A DNA stretch of 64,000 bases from Branchinecta lynchi (GCA_023053575.1 JAKZAP010000010.1:21760628-21824627); one strand, 5' to 3'. Counted from the first letter of the stretch, positions 54,038 to 63,740 are shown. Numbers and translations: made by a program. The notes: generated by a model from the sequence alone, not told the origin.

Positions 54038-54599
54038 CGGAAGAAAAAAGTTGCACAGCCAGCAAAGCATGATTCCTCCTTGTACAATACCCTCCCGGGT
54101 CACCAACATTTCAACTGCCAGAAAGACTGAAGTGTTACACGTGTTCATTATTGATGATAAAGCGGAAAAAGTAGAAGATTTCATCACCACCAAAAATGTA
54201 CCAGTCGACATGCCTAACCATTCCAACCAGACGCCGCTCTTCTGCGCGGCGTACTGCGGCAATGAGCGAACTGTCGTGAAACTGCTGCAGCTTGGCGCAG
54301 ACCCGAATAAAGGCTGCGGACAGTTTTCACGTTACACGCCGGTACACGGTGCGTGCTATAGTGGGAATGCACGCGTGCTATCGTACCTCGTGGAATCTGG
54401 TGGTGATTTACGTGTGCGAGATGAGTTCGGAAGAACTCCACGCGACTGGGCAGAAGGGTATATCAACCGTTCGGATAAGAGACTGGAGATACTAGCTGTT
54501 ATTGAGAGCTACAGAGAGCTTGCCAACGGGAGCGATGTGAACCCCTTGGATGCTCTGAACAGAAGAAGCAAATCGAAGATTCCCCGACCTATTTCACAG
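54038..54599 (+). CDS. TEX14-like ankyrin-repeat exon
   Basis: TEX14 is a germ-cell intercellular-bridge protein with N-terminal ankyrin repeats and a kinase-like domain. From acceptor TTTCATTTCAG|C (54037/54038) to donor CACAG|GTTAGA (54599/54600) the frame is open. It encodes three ankyrin-type repeats: TEVLHVFIIDDKAEKVEDF..., NQTPLFCAAYCGNERTVVKL, and YTPVHGACYSGNARVLSYLV followed by ESGGDLRVRDEFGRTPRDWA. The sequence TPVHxAxxSGN..ILSxLLxxGGDLRxxDExGxxPxxWA is the distinctive TEX14 pattern rather than a generic ankyrin repeat. A basic segment NRRSKSKIPRPISQ ends the exon. ATG at 54069 could start translation (177 codons to the donor, phase 0) or the exon could continue from 45305. The kinase-like region is not found in the window. 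Confidence 0.85.
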
Positions 54600-54640
54600 G
54601 TTAGACCGTCTATTCTAACAGCTACATCTATGGTAGAGGT

Positions 54641-54938
54641 CAGGGGCGTCAAGACTAGGGGAGGGGGACGCCCCCCCAAAGCTGTCGGCCAGTCGGTTAA
54701 AAATAACCGAGTCTGCGCGAAGCGCCGCGATTTTTCTTCAAAACAGTTGATTTTCTTAAATAGTCATTTTATTTAAAATTGGTCGATTTTTCATTAAAAT
54801 AGTTGATTTTTCTGAAAATTAGTAATTTTTGAAAAATGTCATTTTTATTCTGCACGAAAAGTCGGTAAAAATTCCCAGCCAGTCGGTAAATTCCTCGTCC
54901 CCCCCAAAAAAAAAACATTTCGGCTAGTAACGCCTCTG
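54641..54938. mobile_element. CAGAGGCGT G-run MITE (hAT-like), 298 bp, next to the exon
   Basis: CAGGGGCGTCAAGACTAGGG to GGCTAGTAACGCCTCTG, flanked by GTAGAGGT on both sides (54633-54640, 54939-54946), a perfect 8-bp duplication. It is in the opposite orientation to the copy at 46295 and carries AAAATCGACC/AAAATAGTTGATTTTTCTG units. It begins 41 bp downstream of the TEX14-like splice donor, and the exon's frame runs on into it before stopping. Confidence 0.92.
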
Positions 54939-55063
54939 GTAGAGGTATGCTTGTTTGAACAGTTTTGTAACTGTTCCACTACCTTAGCTTTGTTACTTGC
55001 ATATAAAAAAGTAAAAAGAAAAATAACAAACTCGATATCAGCCAACAGCCACTATATCAGGGT

Positions 55064-55220
55064 TAGGCCCGTATCCAGGAATTTATATCTGGGGGGGGGG
55101 GGGGGGGGTTGCCTTTCGGGGTGGTGGTGCCTGCGGGTCGGACAAAAAAGTACAAAAAAGGGAAAAGCCTAGGGGAAAAGGGGAAAGCCTATAAAAATGA
55201 TTATTTTTGTATGTTTCGGG
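55064..55220. mobile_element. CAGGCCC G-run MITE (hAT-like), right end lost
   Basis: TAGGCCCGTATCCAGGAATT, a long G-run, GCCTGCGGGTCGGACAAAAA and TGATTATTTTTGTATGTTTC as in the family; it then joins unrelated sequence at GGGGTTGATGAG with no terminal CTGGATACGGCC. An internal AGGGGAAAAGGGGAAAGCC shows a small duplication. Confidence 0.75.
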
Positions 55221-55520
55221 GTTGATGAGATCTTCCAGTGGTGGATGTATCCCGTCAATTATGTTTTTTGATCCCTCTAGTTTAGGGATTTTTCGATTGG
55301 AAGCGCTGCTACCGTCTATAATCTTGAGCAGGTGGGATTGTTTGGAGTGAGAAGGTTGTAACAGTTGCTGAGATCTTCCAGTAGTCGGATGTTCATCTCT
55401 TGCATCGTTTCTCGGTATGTTCTTTTGCTGGAAATCTCCCTGAGAGGCGTCATTGGAGGATTCGGCAAGATCGAGATTTTGAGAAAGTAGCCTATTCTTT
55501 GAGAGCAGCAGACACCGCAT
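55221..55520 (-). other. Protein-like open frame of unknown origin
   Basis: The minus-strand frame reads NLDLAESSNDASQGDFQQKN, IPRNDARDEHPTTGRSQQLL, QPSHSKQSHLLKIIDGSSAS and NRKIPKLEGSKNIIDGIHPP then LEDLINP, before entering the truncated MITE. It is Ser/Gln/Asn-rich, as in disordered proteins. The DNA phrase GTTG.TGAGATCTTCCAGT occurs twice 143 bp apart (55224 and 55367). It could be an exon or an old element ORF; a second frame over part of it is also open, which lowers confidence. Confidence 0.3.
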
Positions 55521-56310
55521 TTTCGAATGCCACTTTCATGAATAGGTTCGTGAGGTGTGGGGGCGGACGTGGATTCACCCTGTGTCAGGTGCCTTCTTTA
55601 ACACTTTATAGTTTAATTCTTTGTCTTTCCTGGCGTCGGCAATGCCAAATGGTATCGCCAACGTGAATGAGCGTTGAAACTCGATCTGCGGATTGTAAAT
55701 GGATATAGGCTACAGTCAATCAGTCCATTGTCTGTCGGCTTGGCTATCGTCCTTTCGAAGACTGAAACGCCAATCTTCCATGAAAGGCCGCTAATATAAA
55801 CGAGGAAGTAACTTTTTTTTTTGTCCTGCAACACCTGTTGGGGATTGTTTTCAGGTACTGGGTTCGAACAAAAGCAGTATACATGTATTGTGTAAACGGT
55901 ACTAGAGTGAGCTAGCTCATTAGTCCACCGATCAATCACGGGGTGATGATTGTTGATGGTACTTACCGTAGTAGAGTGAGCTAGCTGATTAGTCCACATC
56001 ATCGCTAGGATGATGATATGTGGATTTTACCACATGTTTGTTTTAGCAGCGGGGTAAGACACATGTGTTGCTTATGGGCATACAACCAACTTCATCATTC
56101 CACAAGTAAATTATCTCAGAGCATGCCTGCGTCTGCCCTTAAAGCAAAAATAAAGAAATAAACGGTTCCTGGTAGACAGGTTAGATATCGCACAATTATG
56201 ATAAGTAAACGGCATGTTTAAACACTTTAAACAGAAAATGAGGCAATCTATAAAGTTGGGATTAACAGTTTAGAAGGAATCCATCGAGAAATGGTAAAAT
56301 TACCGACGAA
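55521..56310. other. Unassigned stretch
   Basis: GAGTGAGCTAGCT.ATTAGTCCAC occurs twice (55904 and 55974), about 70 bp apart, each downstream of a GGTACT-like phrase. No gene recognised. Confidence 0.4.
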
Positions 56311-56399
56311 CAAGTTAGCTACAAACTAATTAGACTGCTACTAGCCCGACGAGCCGACATATAGTTCGAGCTGGTGAAAGAAAAACAAATCCCGTTTGT

Positions 56400-56530
56400 G
56401 ATCCCACCAAAGCTTCTGACTAAAAACATACTGCTTAAGCAGGATTTGTCCCGATGACCTCTGTTGCACACGGCCGATGCTCTCCCAACCCAACTATGGA
56501 GAGGGGGCATGGGATTTAAGTTAGCAAAGC
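56400..56530 (-). repeat. tRNA-derived SINE or tRNA pseudogene
   Basis: On the minus strand TAGTTGGGTTGGGAGAGCAT resembles an A box/D arm, and GGTCATCGGGACAAATCC (56442-56459) a B box/T arm, at tRNA spacing, with a loop region GTGTGCAAC between. The acceptor stem does not pair (CTCTCCA against TGCTTAA), so it is not a functional tRNA. This pattern fits a tRNA-headed SINE; downstream tail not defined. Confidence 0.45.
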
Positions 56531-56762
56531 ACAGGTAGCTCTTCCAGTAGAACAGATTAATACGGATCAAGTGCTGCAGTAAATTACCAATTCTCAAGGC
56601 AAACTATATTGTGGTGTATTTATCACCGATCGTTTCAACAAAGGAAAAGGACGGAGTACAAAGTATAAAACAAAACAAAAGGTAAACATCAAACTTCATA
56701 CCAATTATGTGAACAGTTGTAAATTCATTGACCATCAACTGAACATATTTATATACATAAAC

Positions 56763-57746
56763 GTTTCACTTGAACATTGAGAATTGTGTTCCAGGGATTA
56801 GATAGGATTTTTGAAAAATCAGGTCAGGATCACGAATGTTGTATATTTAATCATTTTCTACAAAAATATGTTGAGGACACATTTATTAAAAATACGGGCT
56901 CCAATAGCTACGACGCTGATTGTTATGTCATTACCTAGCGGCGAGTTGAGCTTGCTTTGTCTATAGGCAGGTTGGGTCTTACACCTTCACCTGATTAGTA
57001 GTTTCACTTGAACATTGAGAATTGTGTTCCAGGATTAGATAGGATTTTTGAAATTCAATTACTAATTAGGGCAGAAATCAGTTCAGGATCACGAATGTTG
57101 TATATTTAATCATTTTCTACAAAAATATGTTGAGGACACATTTATTAAAAATACGGGCTCCAATAGCTACGACGCTGATTGTTATGTCATTACCTAGCGG
57201 CGAGTTGAGCTTGCTTTGTCTATAGGCAGGTTGGGTCTTACACCTTCACCTGATTAGTAGTTTCACTTGAACATTGAGAATTGTGTTCCAGGATTAGATA
57301 GGATTTTTGAAATTCAATTACTAATTAGGGCAGAAATCAGTTCAGGATCACGAATGTTGTATATTTAATCATTTTCTACAAAAATATGTTGAGGATACAT
57401 TTATTAAAAATACGGTCTCCAATAGCTACGACGCTGATTGTTATGTCATTACCTAGCGGCGAGTTGAGCTTGCTTTGTCCATAGGCAGGTTGGGTCTTAC
57501 ACCTTCACTTGAACTTTGAGAATTGTGTTCCAGGGATTAGATATGATTTTTGAACTTCAGTTACTAATCAGGTCAGAAATCAGTTCATGATCACGAATGT
57601 TGTATATTTAATCATTTTCTACAAAAATATGTTGAGGACACATTTATTAAAAATACGGTCTCCAATAGCTACGACGCTGATTGTTACGTCATTACCTAGC
57701 GGCGAGTTGAGCTTGCTTTGTCTATAGGCAGGTTGGGTCTTACACC
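56763..57746. repeat. Tandem array, about four units of 238-259 bp
   Basis: Each unit runs TTTCACTTGAACATTGAGAA, CCAGG.ATTAGATAGGATTT, CAGGATCACGAATGTTGTAT, AAATATGTTGAGGACACATT, AATAGCTACGACGCTGATTG, TTACCTAGCGGCGAGTTGAG, CTATAGGCAGGTTGGGTCTT. Unit starts: 56763, 57001, 57260 and about 57502. Units 2 and 3 are almost identical; unit 1 lacks about 21 bp in the middle and unit 4 lacks the CCTGATTAGTAG joint. Not coding and not related to the other repeats here. Confidence 0.95.
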
Positions 57747-58244
57747 ATGGTTGTAAAATGCAGGGGCACAGCAGAGTTTTATTGCGCCATTGTGGGACCG
57801 TATGGTGCTTCAAGTAGGATTTGTTTTTGAATGAAATGAAGTCATAAAGAGCTTTGGGGTGAGGTTTTTGTGGCTGTTCCGCATGAAAAGGCCCATAAAT
57901 CACCCTTGTTGACTCTGAATCTAGTCGCGCTGGGCACGGGAGAGGTCGCGAGTCCGATGGTAGTAAACCCGTCTAAATAGTCGAAAGGCTAGCTTTCGTG
58001 CTATTTATTACTGGTGTCGTTAAGTTAAAGTAAAGTTGAAGTAAAGAAAAGAAGACTTTACATCAAAGATTTATATTCTTTGGTTTGCATAAATAGCTTC
58101 TTGGGCTCTTTGGGTTGGATAGGGAAAAGGGAGATCCGAAAATCTTGGTAAAACTCCACAAGCTCTTGTCTTTTCGGGACAGAAACAAAGTTTTATTGGA
58201 TGGGTGATTTGTTTGTAGCCTACATGATTTCTCGGGTTTTAATT
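57747..58244. other. Unassigned stretch
   Basis: A minus-strand frame at 57770-57903 (IYGPFHAEQPQKPHPKALYD, FISFKNKSYLKHHTVPQW) is protein-like but short and unrecognised. GGTCGCGAGTCCGATGGT near 57946 is not a tRNA. Confidence 0.35.
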
Positions 58245-58960
58245 ATATTGACAATGCAAAACGGGTTCGGCAGCTGAATTTTATTGGAGGTGTATTTCGG
58301 CCCTTCTTAAGGTTTAAGGTCTAATGGAAAAATTGCCACAATAGCAAAAGCTAAATAATAGGCAAGAAAAAGAAAATAAATAAACACACATTAATAACTA
58401 ACACATCAAATAATATACCATCAACAAAAAAACTTAAGACAAAATACAGAAACAAATCAAGAACCGAACAGGCACAAATAACAACAAACGTGAAATTTTA
58501 TTGGTTATTTAAATAATTAGTAGCAAGAGGGGGGGGGGGGGAGAATGAGTGGAGCCGACGTGCGGTACTTGATGCTGGAAACGGCTTGAGAAAATTTGAA
58601 TGTCTCGTTGCGTAAGTCGGTTCAGGGAGTTGTTCGGGAAGGAGGTGACGGAATCTGTTTGATTTCAAAATTTTCTTACCAAAATCAGTTGTTAAATTTA
58701 GGCGTCTTTTCTTTAATGGTTCAAGCCGGAGAGTTTTAAGCGCCTGGTCATAATTAGTGTATTCGTGAGAAAGTATGATTTAACCACCCGCTTCTGGATT
58801 GTTTCAATTAAATCATGCAATTCGGACTTTCAAGCTCAAGCTGGAAAATGAACTTGTGGAAAAGCTTTGCAGCTTGAGCGGCTTGAATTCAGATGACGTA
58901 TCCGTTTTGCACTATCAAATATGATTCACAGTCAGCTGGGGCTGAAGGACTATTTATGTT
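58245..58960. mobile_element. Inverted pair of Penelope-like tails around a LINE remnant
   Basis: Left: AATGCAAAACGGGTTCGGCA, GCTGAATTTTATTGGAGG, TATTTCGGCCCTTCTTAAGG (58252-58314). Right, inverted: GCTTGAATTCAGATGACGTA, TCCGTTTTGCACTATCAAAT, CACAGTCAGCTGGGGCTGAA (58880-58945). The two face each other like the palindromic copies at 14315 and 36470, but here about 550 bp of other sequence lies between them. Confidence 0.6.
58530..58830 (-). pseudogene. LINE reverse transcriptase C-terminal remnant, minus strand
   Basis: Reading leftwards: HDLIETIQKRVVK, then in a second frame ILSHEYTNYDQALKTLRLEP, LKKRRLNLTTDFGKKILKSN and RFRHLLPEQLPEPTYATRHS. IQKRxxRxIL...Y..AL..L.LExLxxRRxxLxxxFxKKxLKxxRFxHLxP is the end of CR1/Jockey-class LINE proteins. 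One frame change and the lack of catalytic motifs make it a pseudogene. Confidence 0.78.
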
Positions 58961-60417
58961 TTAGTTATAATTAGCTTCTTCACACCAACATAGGCTACAC
59001 TTACGAGGGGTAGGGTAATGACAAAGGTGTTAGTAACGCGTCTGGCTCACGAGGAAAGTAAATGGAATAGTGTCAGATTTCAGTTCTGCTGTAAGCTTCC
59101 GGGGGGTTTCGTAGCTTTTGTATTTTACCATTTAGCCAAAAACGGCACCTTGCAAAAGTGAACTAACATCCATAGTACAGTTAGCAAACCTGAAATACAA
59201 AAGGTTGCGCTAGTCAAGATGCTCTAGATTCCTCCGCGTTGGGTTGCGTTTTCAATTAGCGTGTTGAACTCGTATCCTAACACGCTGCGCTGTCACCCGT
59301 TTTTCAGCGCTCGTGTTTTGCATAAGAGAACCCGTCACAGGATTTGATACTCTTATTTTTTTTCTCATTCTTTACCTCTTTTTCCTTTTTTTGAAAATAT
59401 ATTAGATTAGTTTTTCTGTTATTATTTCTTGAATAATTTTAAGTTAAACGGTGGTTAGAAGATACAGCCACCCACAGGATTTTTGTCTTTTATGTGGTTG
59501 TTGAGTTTTTTGTATAATGTAGTTGTGTTCAAATATCTGAATTTCAATCTGAATCTACCGAGTCCGTTTGTGTTTGGATTCGGTGTTGAACTCGAAAGAA
59601 ATGCGGAAGTTAAAAACGCTTGAAGCCACAGAACACGGAATCCGTGTTTGGATGCGCACTGGGTGCGCTCCGTAAAAACAACTTGTGACGAACACGGGTT
59701 GAGAATCGCGAGCCTGAAAACGCAACTTTGGTTTGTCCCATCGAGAGCGATTTTTGTAGTTTGTTGTGTTTTCTTTTTGTTTTGTTGCCCCATGGGTTTT
59801 TTCGTGCAATAAATTCATTAAAAAAATCATTCTTACAGTGCGAGAGATCCGTTCTTGGAGCCACTTTGTGGCTAAATCGTGACGTAGCATACGGCAGGGA
59901 AGGCTATAACAAATGCACAAAAAATATCCATGAAGTGTGCCACGGCAAGAATTGATTTATGTGTAGCAGGAAACATCGATCACCAGCGTATTGAAAAGAA
60001 ACCTAGGCGTTAATATATTCATTGGACCGGCGACAACCCAAGCTTGCCGCCAACGCGGTCTGAAACATGAAATAATTAAAGGTGTGTAGTGTTTAAATAA
60101 ATCTGCGTTTGTATGCTACGTCACGCTCTTGCTTCAGCTATGACGTCTTTGTCTCGCGAAAGTCCCCTGTTGCCACTCATTTAGCATAAGTAGAATTGAC
60201 ATATGTGGGGAACAACCACCACCGTGTGTGGTGTTTTGGACAGTTTTCCACTGAAGCCCTTAAAGCACAATGGACACTTCTAATGCTTTACTTTGTATTA
60301 AATACTTCACAAATAAACATATCCGACTTCCTTTAGAAGGCGCTACGAAAATCGGCCGTTTTCTTGTTATCCCTTGTCTTTACCTCTCTGGCATTTCGTC
60401 GATCCAAATCTTATGAG
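58961..60417. other. Unassigned stretch with a LINE-like 3' tail
   Basis: 59735-59830 (TTTGTTGCCCCATGGG.TTTT, TGCAATAAATTCATTAAAA) parallels the LINE tail at 12900-12955. Three overlapping minus-strand ORFs at 59455-59920 lie in different frames and none has a domain. The last 60 bases could be a splice acceptor region for the next feature. Confidence 0.4.
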
Positions 60418-60594
60418 CTGGGATCTCGTGGCAGGAAATTCAAAAACTCCCAGCAATGCTTGATAGAAAAGGATATATTTGAGATATCACCAAAGTCAAG
60501 CCGCAGATGCAGTTTACCTGATTGTTCTAGTGTTTCATCAGAACTTCCATGGCTTAAAGTGCCTATTAAAAGTTTTTCTTTGTGGAATAGTGTT
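60418..60594 (+). CDS. Weak candidate exon of the TEX14-like gene
   Basis: Downstream of a pyrimidine-rich tract and an AG (60416-60417) the frame reads LGSRGRKFKNSQQCLIEKDI, FEISPKSSRRCSLPDCSSVS and SELPWLKVPIKSFSLWNSV to a GT|GAGG-type donor at 60595. It would be 177 nt, phase 0 at both ends, compatible with the phase-0 donor at 54599. Ser/Arg-rich sequence is common between the ankyrin and kinase-like parts of TEX14, but I recognise no diagnostic motif. Could equally be a chance ORF. Confidence 0.25.
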
Positions 60595-61071
60595 GTGAGG
60601 CTTGACTAACTTGCTTTGTAAAACATACCAGAATATGCAATAAGCTTATAAAAAATAACATAGCTACATCAGTCATTCAAAAACAAATAACCTATTCAAA
60701 TCTGAATTATACAAGCTGACTTATGCACAACATAAAGATTTACTAAGTATTATAAGAAACATCACTTTTATCTTTGTCCAAGCTAGTAAATTCAGCATGT
60801 ACTGGCCCAAAAAATTCCGCTTTGAAATATCACAGAGAGGAAACTGTTGAAAAAGCTGCTGATCTAGGGGGTAAGCATTGTTCCTAGGTTGTTACAGAGT
60901 GGGATAGGGGTAGTTTGATGTGCCCATTGAACTTTAAACTAACAAAACCAGTAGACTAACATTACTAGAATATCCTACTGTATTAGAAGGGTTTGCTACT
61001 GTATTAGAAGTGTTTGCTAGTCGTCTCCGATCTCCGTTCGTTCTGTCATCGGCTTTTCCACGTCACAGCTG
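60595..61071. other. Unassigned stretch
   Basis: No gene or element recognised; a short duplication CTACTGTATTAGAAG.GTTTGCTA lies at 60977-61019. Confidence 0.4.
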
Positions 61072-61195
61072 CACTGTAAAATGTTTGTCCGTATAAAGAT
61101 TAAAGTTATCTGAAGTATTTGCTACTCGGATTTATCTTATCTCTGTTTGGTATTAATCTTATCTGCGTCTTTATACGGAGAGACTTCTTACAGTG
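61072..61195. mobile_element. CACTGTAAAAA-ended MITE, copy 4 (diverged)
   Basis: CACTGTAAAATGTTTGTCCG to GGAGAGACTTCTTACAGTG, 124 bp. Contains GAAGTATTTGCTACTCGGAT and GATAAGATTAATACC-like inner palindromes. Flanks are TG rather than TA, so the target site has mutated. Confidence 0.75.
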
Positions 61196-61909
61196 TGCCC
61201 ACTCACTCAGTTGTGCTACTTATGCAACGTCTCATTGCGCATGATTTTTGTGTCATCTTAAGTTGCGCTACTTGTTATGCTTAGGCATTTTCTCATTTTC
61301 ATTACCGTAACGGATACGTAATGACCAGTGGGTTTCAAATGTCGGACCGTGACATTGGATATCTCTCATCTGGCTCAACCTGACTCCTCCAGCCATTGTG
61401 CGGAGTTGGCGAGAATCGCTCAAGTGGGAAGGCGTCCTTTTAAATGGATTGACGGAAAAATTAGTTTGGGTTTCTTTTTGACCAGCTTCTTTCTTTGAGT
61501 TCAGAGGGGTGTGAAATTTGTTATTTCGAAGGTCTAGCCCAACTTGATAAGAGGGTTTTTTAGCCGTGGGTAGATAACTTGGAAGCATCGCGGCTGTTTT
61601 CAAGGGTAAACATATGTCTTATCTAAAAAGTCAATTCGACCTGCAAATTCCGTGTATTAACGACAAAATCCCCCCCCCCATAGAACGTTAAAAAAAACGC
61701 CAAAACGAAGAGGTGTTTAGAACAAAGGTGAAACAAAAAAAAATTAAATTCGCCGAGAAAACCACGAAGTGAAAAGCAGAAGAATATGCAGATATGTATC
61801 ATATCATCATATCATATGATCATCATAAATATCAAACAACATACGGTACCTCATAAAAACACTTTAACCTTAAAAATATTAAACTTCAAAACATTAAACT
61901 TCAGGGAAG
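61196..61909. other. Unassigned stretch
   Basis: A 111-codon minus-strand ORF (61268-61603) is protein-like in composition (LDLRNNKFHTPLNSKKEAGQ) but has no domain I recognise and shares one phrase with 42261-42280. A (CATAT)n-like tract lies at 61797-61825. Confidence 0.4.
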
Positions 61910-62085
61910 GAACAGGTTTGTTTCCTTCCCCGAAGTTGAACCAGAAGATTGACAGCCTGACGAAGACCCTTGCCAAGAAGGGCCGAAATATCGCTGATGA
62001 AGAATCATAGCTGACGTATCCGTTGTAAACATTGGTTGAATAAAATGTTTCAAAGTCAGCTTGGGCTTAAAGAATATTTAAAAAT
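61910..62085 (+). mobile_element. Penelope-like tail, intact 3' end
   Basis: TTCCCCGAAGTTGAACCAGA, AGATTGACAGCCTGACGAAG, CCTTGCCAAGAAGGGCCGAA, CGCTGATGAAGAATCATAGC, TGACGTATCCGTTGTAAACA, TTTCAAAGTCAGCTTGGGCT, AAGAATATTTAAA. It is the longest single (non-palindromic) tail in the window; the coding part is missing. Confidence 0.7.
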
Positions 62086-62990
62086 ATTCCTTAAATAACG
62101 ATAGCGGTTTCAATACACTGGTGCCAAATTATTACTTAAAAAATTAATTTACTTACAGAAAGTTTATTTTCTTTTTTATTAACAATTAATATCAGGTCTT
62201 TCCTATGGTCTTTATTTTCCCTCTGATTTGACTGTCTGGTCAGTAGCACGACTTAGCTGAATCCGAACCTGTTCCAGTTACTTTAGTTCTGAAATTGTTC
62301 AAGAGAAAGGAATGAAGTGTTAAAAAAAAAAATGTATTACTTAATTTCTTTTATAATAAATTTAATTCGTGTTACGTCGTCTGAAATGTAGAAGAAAAAG
62401 ACCGAAAGTCTAGGATTATTTCTGCCAGTTTCGTGTGATTAATTAGTTGTCAAACCAAGAGCAGGAGCAAACAAAACTTATACTATAAGGAGTCTTTTGT
62501 TGGCCACTTTATTTCTTTCGTCTTAATTTATTTCCCACCTGCAACAATAGTATTCAAATCGGATTCGTTCAACACGATCACTCTTGCGTTCATCTTTTCA
62601 GGTCGCAGCTTTTGTGATTCGTAAAGGTTAAGTGTTCTGGTCCGTGGAAGCTCTGGAAACAGTTGCATGTTCGCAGTTTGGAAGTCAATTCCGTCCGGTT
62701 TCCCAGCTTATCTGTCTTTTCGTGATACCAGACGCTTCGTAGCTCGTTCTGTTCTTTTTTGTTTTGCGTCTTTTGCTTTTCATGACCGTTTATCTTCTTT
62801 TCTTTCTCCCTCACAATGGCGTGACCCGATTCTAAGTATTTTTTTCTGTATTTCATCTTGATTTTGTCTTCTTGCCAGGCTTATTTTGTTTTGTAGCTTC
62901 CTGGAGCTTTCTTCCTCCATTTTCCCCAAAAGGCACACGTTATTTATCTTTCGTTCCTGATGTACTTTAATGCCTGGTGCCTTTCAGGTT
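62086..62990. other. Unassigned AT-rich stretch
   Basis: No gene or element recognised. The minus-strand ORF at 62590-62856 is Lys/Asn-rich low complexity. Confidence 0.4.
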
Positions 62991-62994
62991 CAGG

Positions 62995-63130
62995 TTCTTT
63001 AATTTCAAATACACTTCATAACCGAGGGCTTGCCAACTCTCCGGCACCTGCTGTACACCCTCCCGGGCACAGACCGGCACCGACCGAACCAACTGTGCGG
63101 GCACCGTTGCCGGCCGTAGACTAGGTGATT
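62995..63130. repeat. GTGCCGGG-rich dispersed repeat
   Basis: CTCCGGCACCTGCTGTACAC, CCCGGGCACAGACCGGCACC and GCGGGCACCGTTGCCGG match 18738-18950. A third piece (GGTGCCGGGCACTTGCTGTA) lies at 63811-63830. Confidence 0.45.
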
Positions 63131-63149
63131 CGCTTCTAAACCTGCTGAT

Positions 63150-63740
63150 TTTTTGTTATAACAATCAATCAATCAATCAATTTTATTTTGAACCCTAATA
63201 GCACTAGGTTAACATGGGCCGGAAAAATAAACACTCACTACAATACAAGTAAGACGCAAACTAACAAACAATAAATAAGAAACGAACATAGATCATGAAC
63301 AGTTAAAATGTTTGGTAAAATACGGAACGAATGAATTTAGGTATCTTTCGGAAGATTTCGTAAGTGGGGGAACAATCTTGGGTTTTGGGTCGTCCTTGCT
63401 TCGCGTATTCGGTCCATGAGAGGGTGTAACGAAGTCCGGAAGGAGGGTCCTGTGGTCTTGAGAATTCAAAATTTGGTGGCCAAAACGCATGAGAAGATTA
63501 TGTCTTCTTTCAGACAGTTTTTCGATATCGAGGATTTGAGGGCTTTCGTTATAAGATTTGTAATTGTGACGCAAGTATTATTCTGCAGGCTCTCTTCTGC
63601 AGTCGTTCGATTTCGGCATCCTAAGCTTTACTTAAGCCAGGATGCCAAATTTGGCAGCCGTACTCTGAAATGGGCCTTACATAATTTTTATAAAGTGTCA
63701 CTAGTTCATGTCGTGGAACCCCAAACCGCTTCAGGTAAGA
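63150..63740 (-). pseudogene. LINE reverse transcriptase C-terminal remnant with (ATTG)n tail
   Basis: Reading leftwards: ELVTLYKNYVRPISEYGCQI, WHPGLSKA, a stop, DAEIERLQKRACRII, a one-base frame change, then YKSYNESPQILDIEKLSERR, HNLLMRFGHQILNS and RYLNSFVPYFTKHFN. YKxxVRPxxEYxxxxWHPGLxKxxxxEIERxQKRAxRII...LxxRR...ERYxNSxxPYxxxxxN is the thumb and C-terminus of CR1/Jockey-class proteins. The minus-strand 3' end falls at the (CAAT)n tract (63162-63181), a typical LINE tail. One stop and one frameshift: inactive. Confidence 0.85.

Noticed and set aside
56432..56510. Functional tRNA gene
   Set aside because: A- and B-box-like sequences are at tRNA spacing, but the acceptor stem does not pair and the anticodon stem is broken, so a SINE or pseudogene is more likely.
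61975..62015. Possible hammerhead ribozyme in the Penelope-like tail (CTGATGA close to CGAAA)
   Set aside because: Hammerheads do occur in some Penelope-like elements, but here GAAA comes 5 bases before CTGATGA instead of after a stem II, and no cleavage-site stem can be drawn in either type I/III or type II order.
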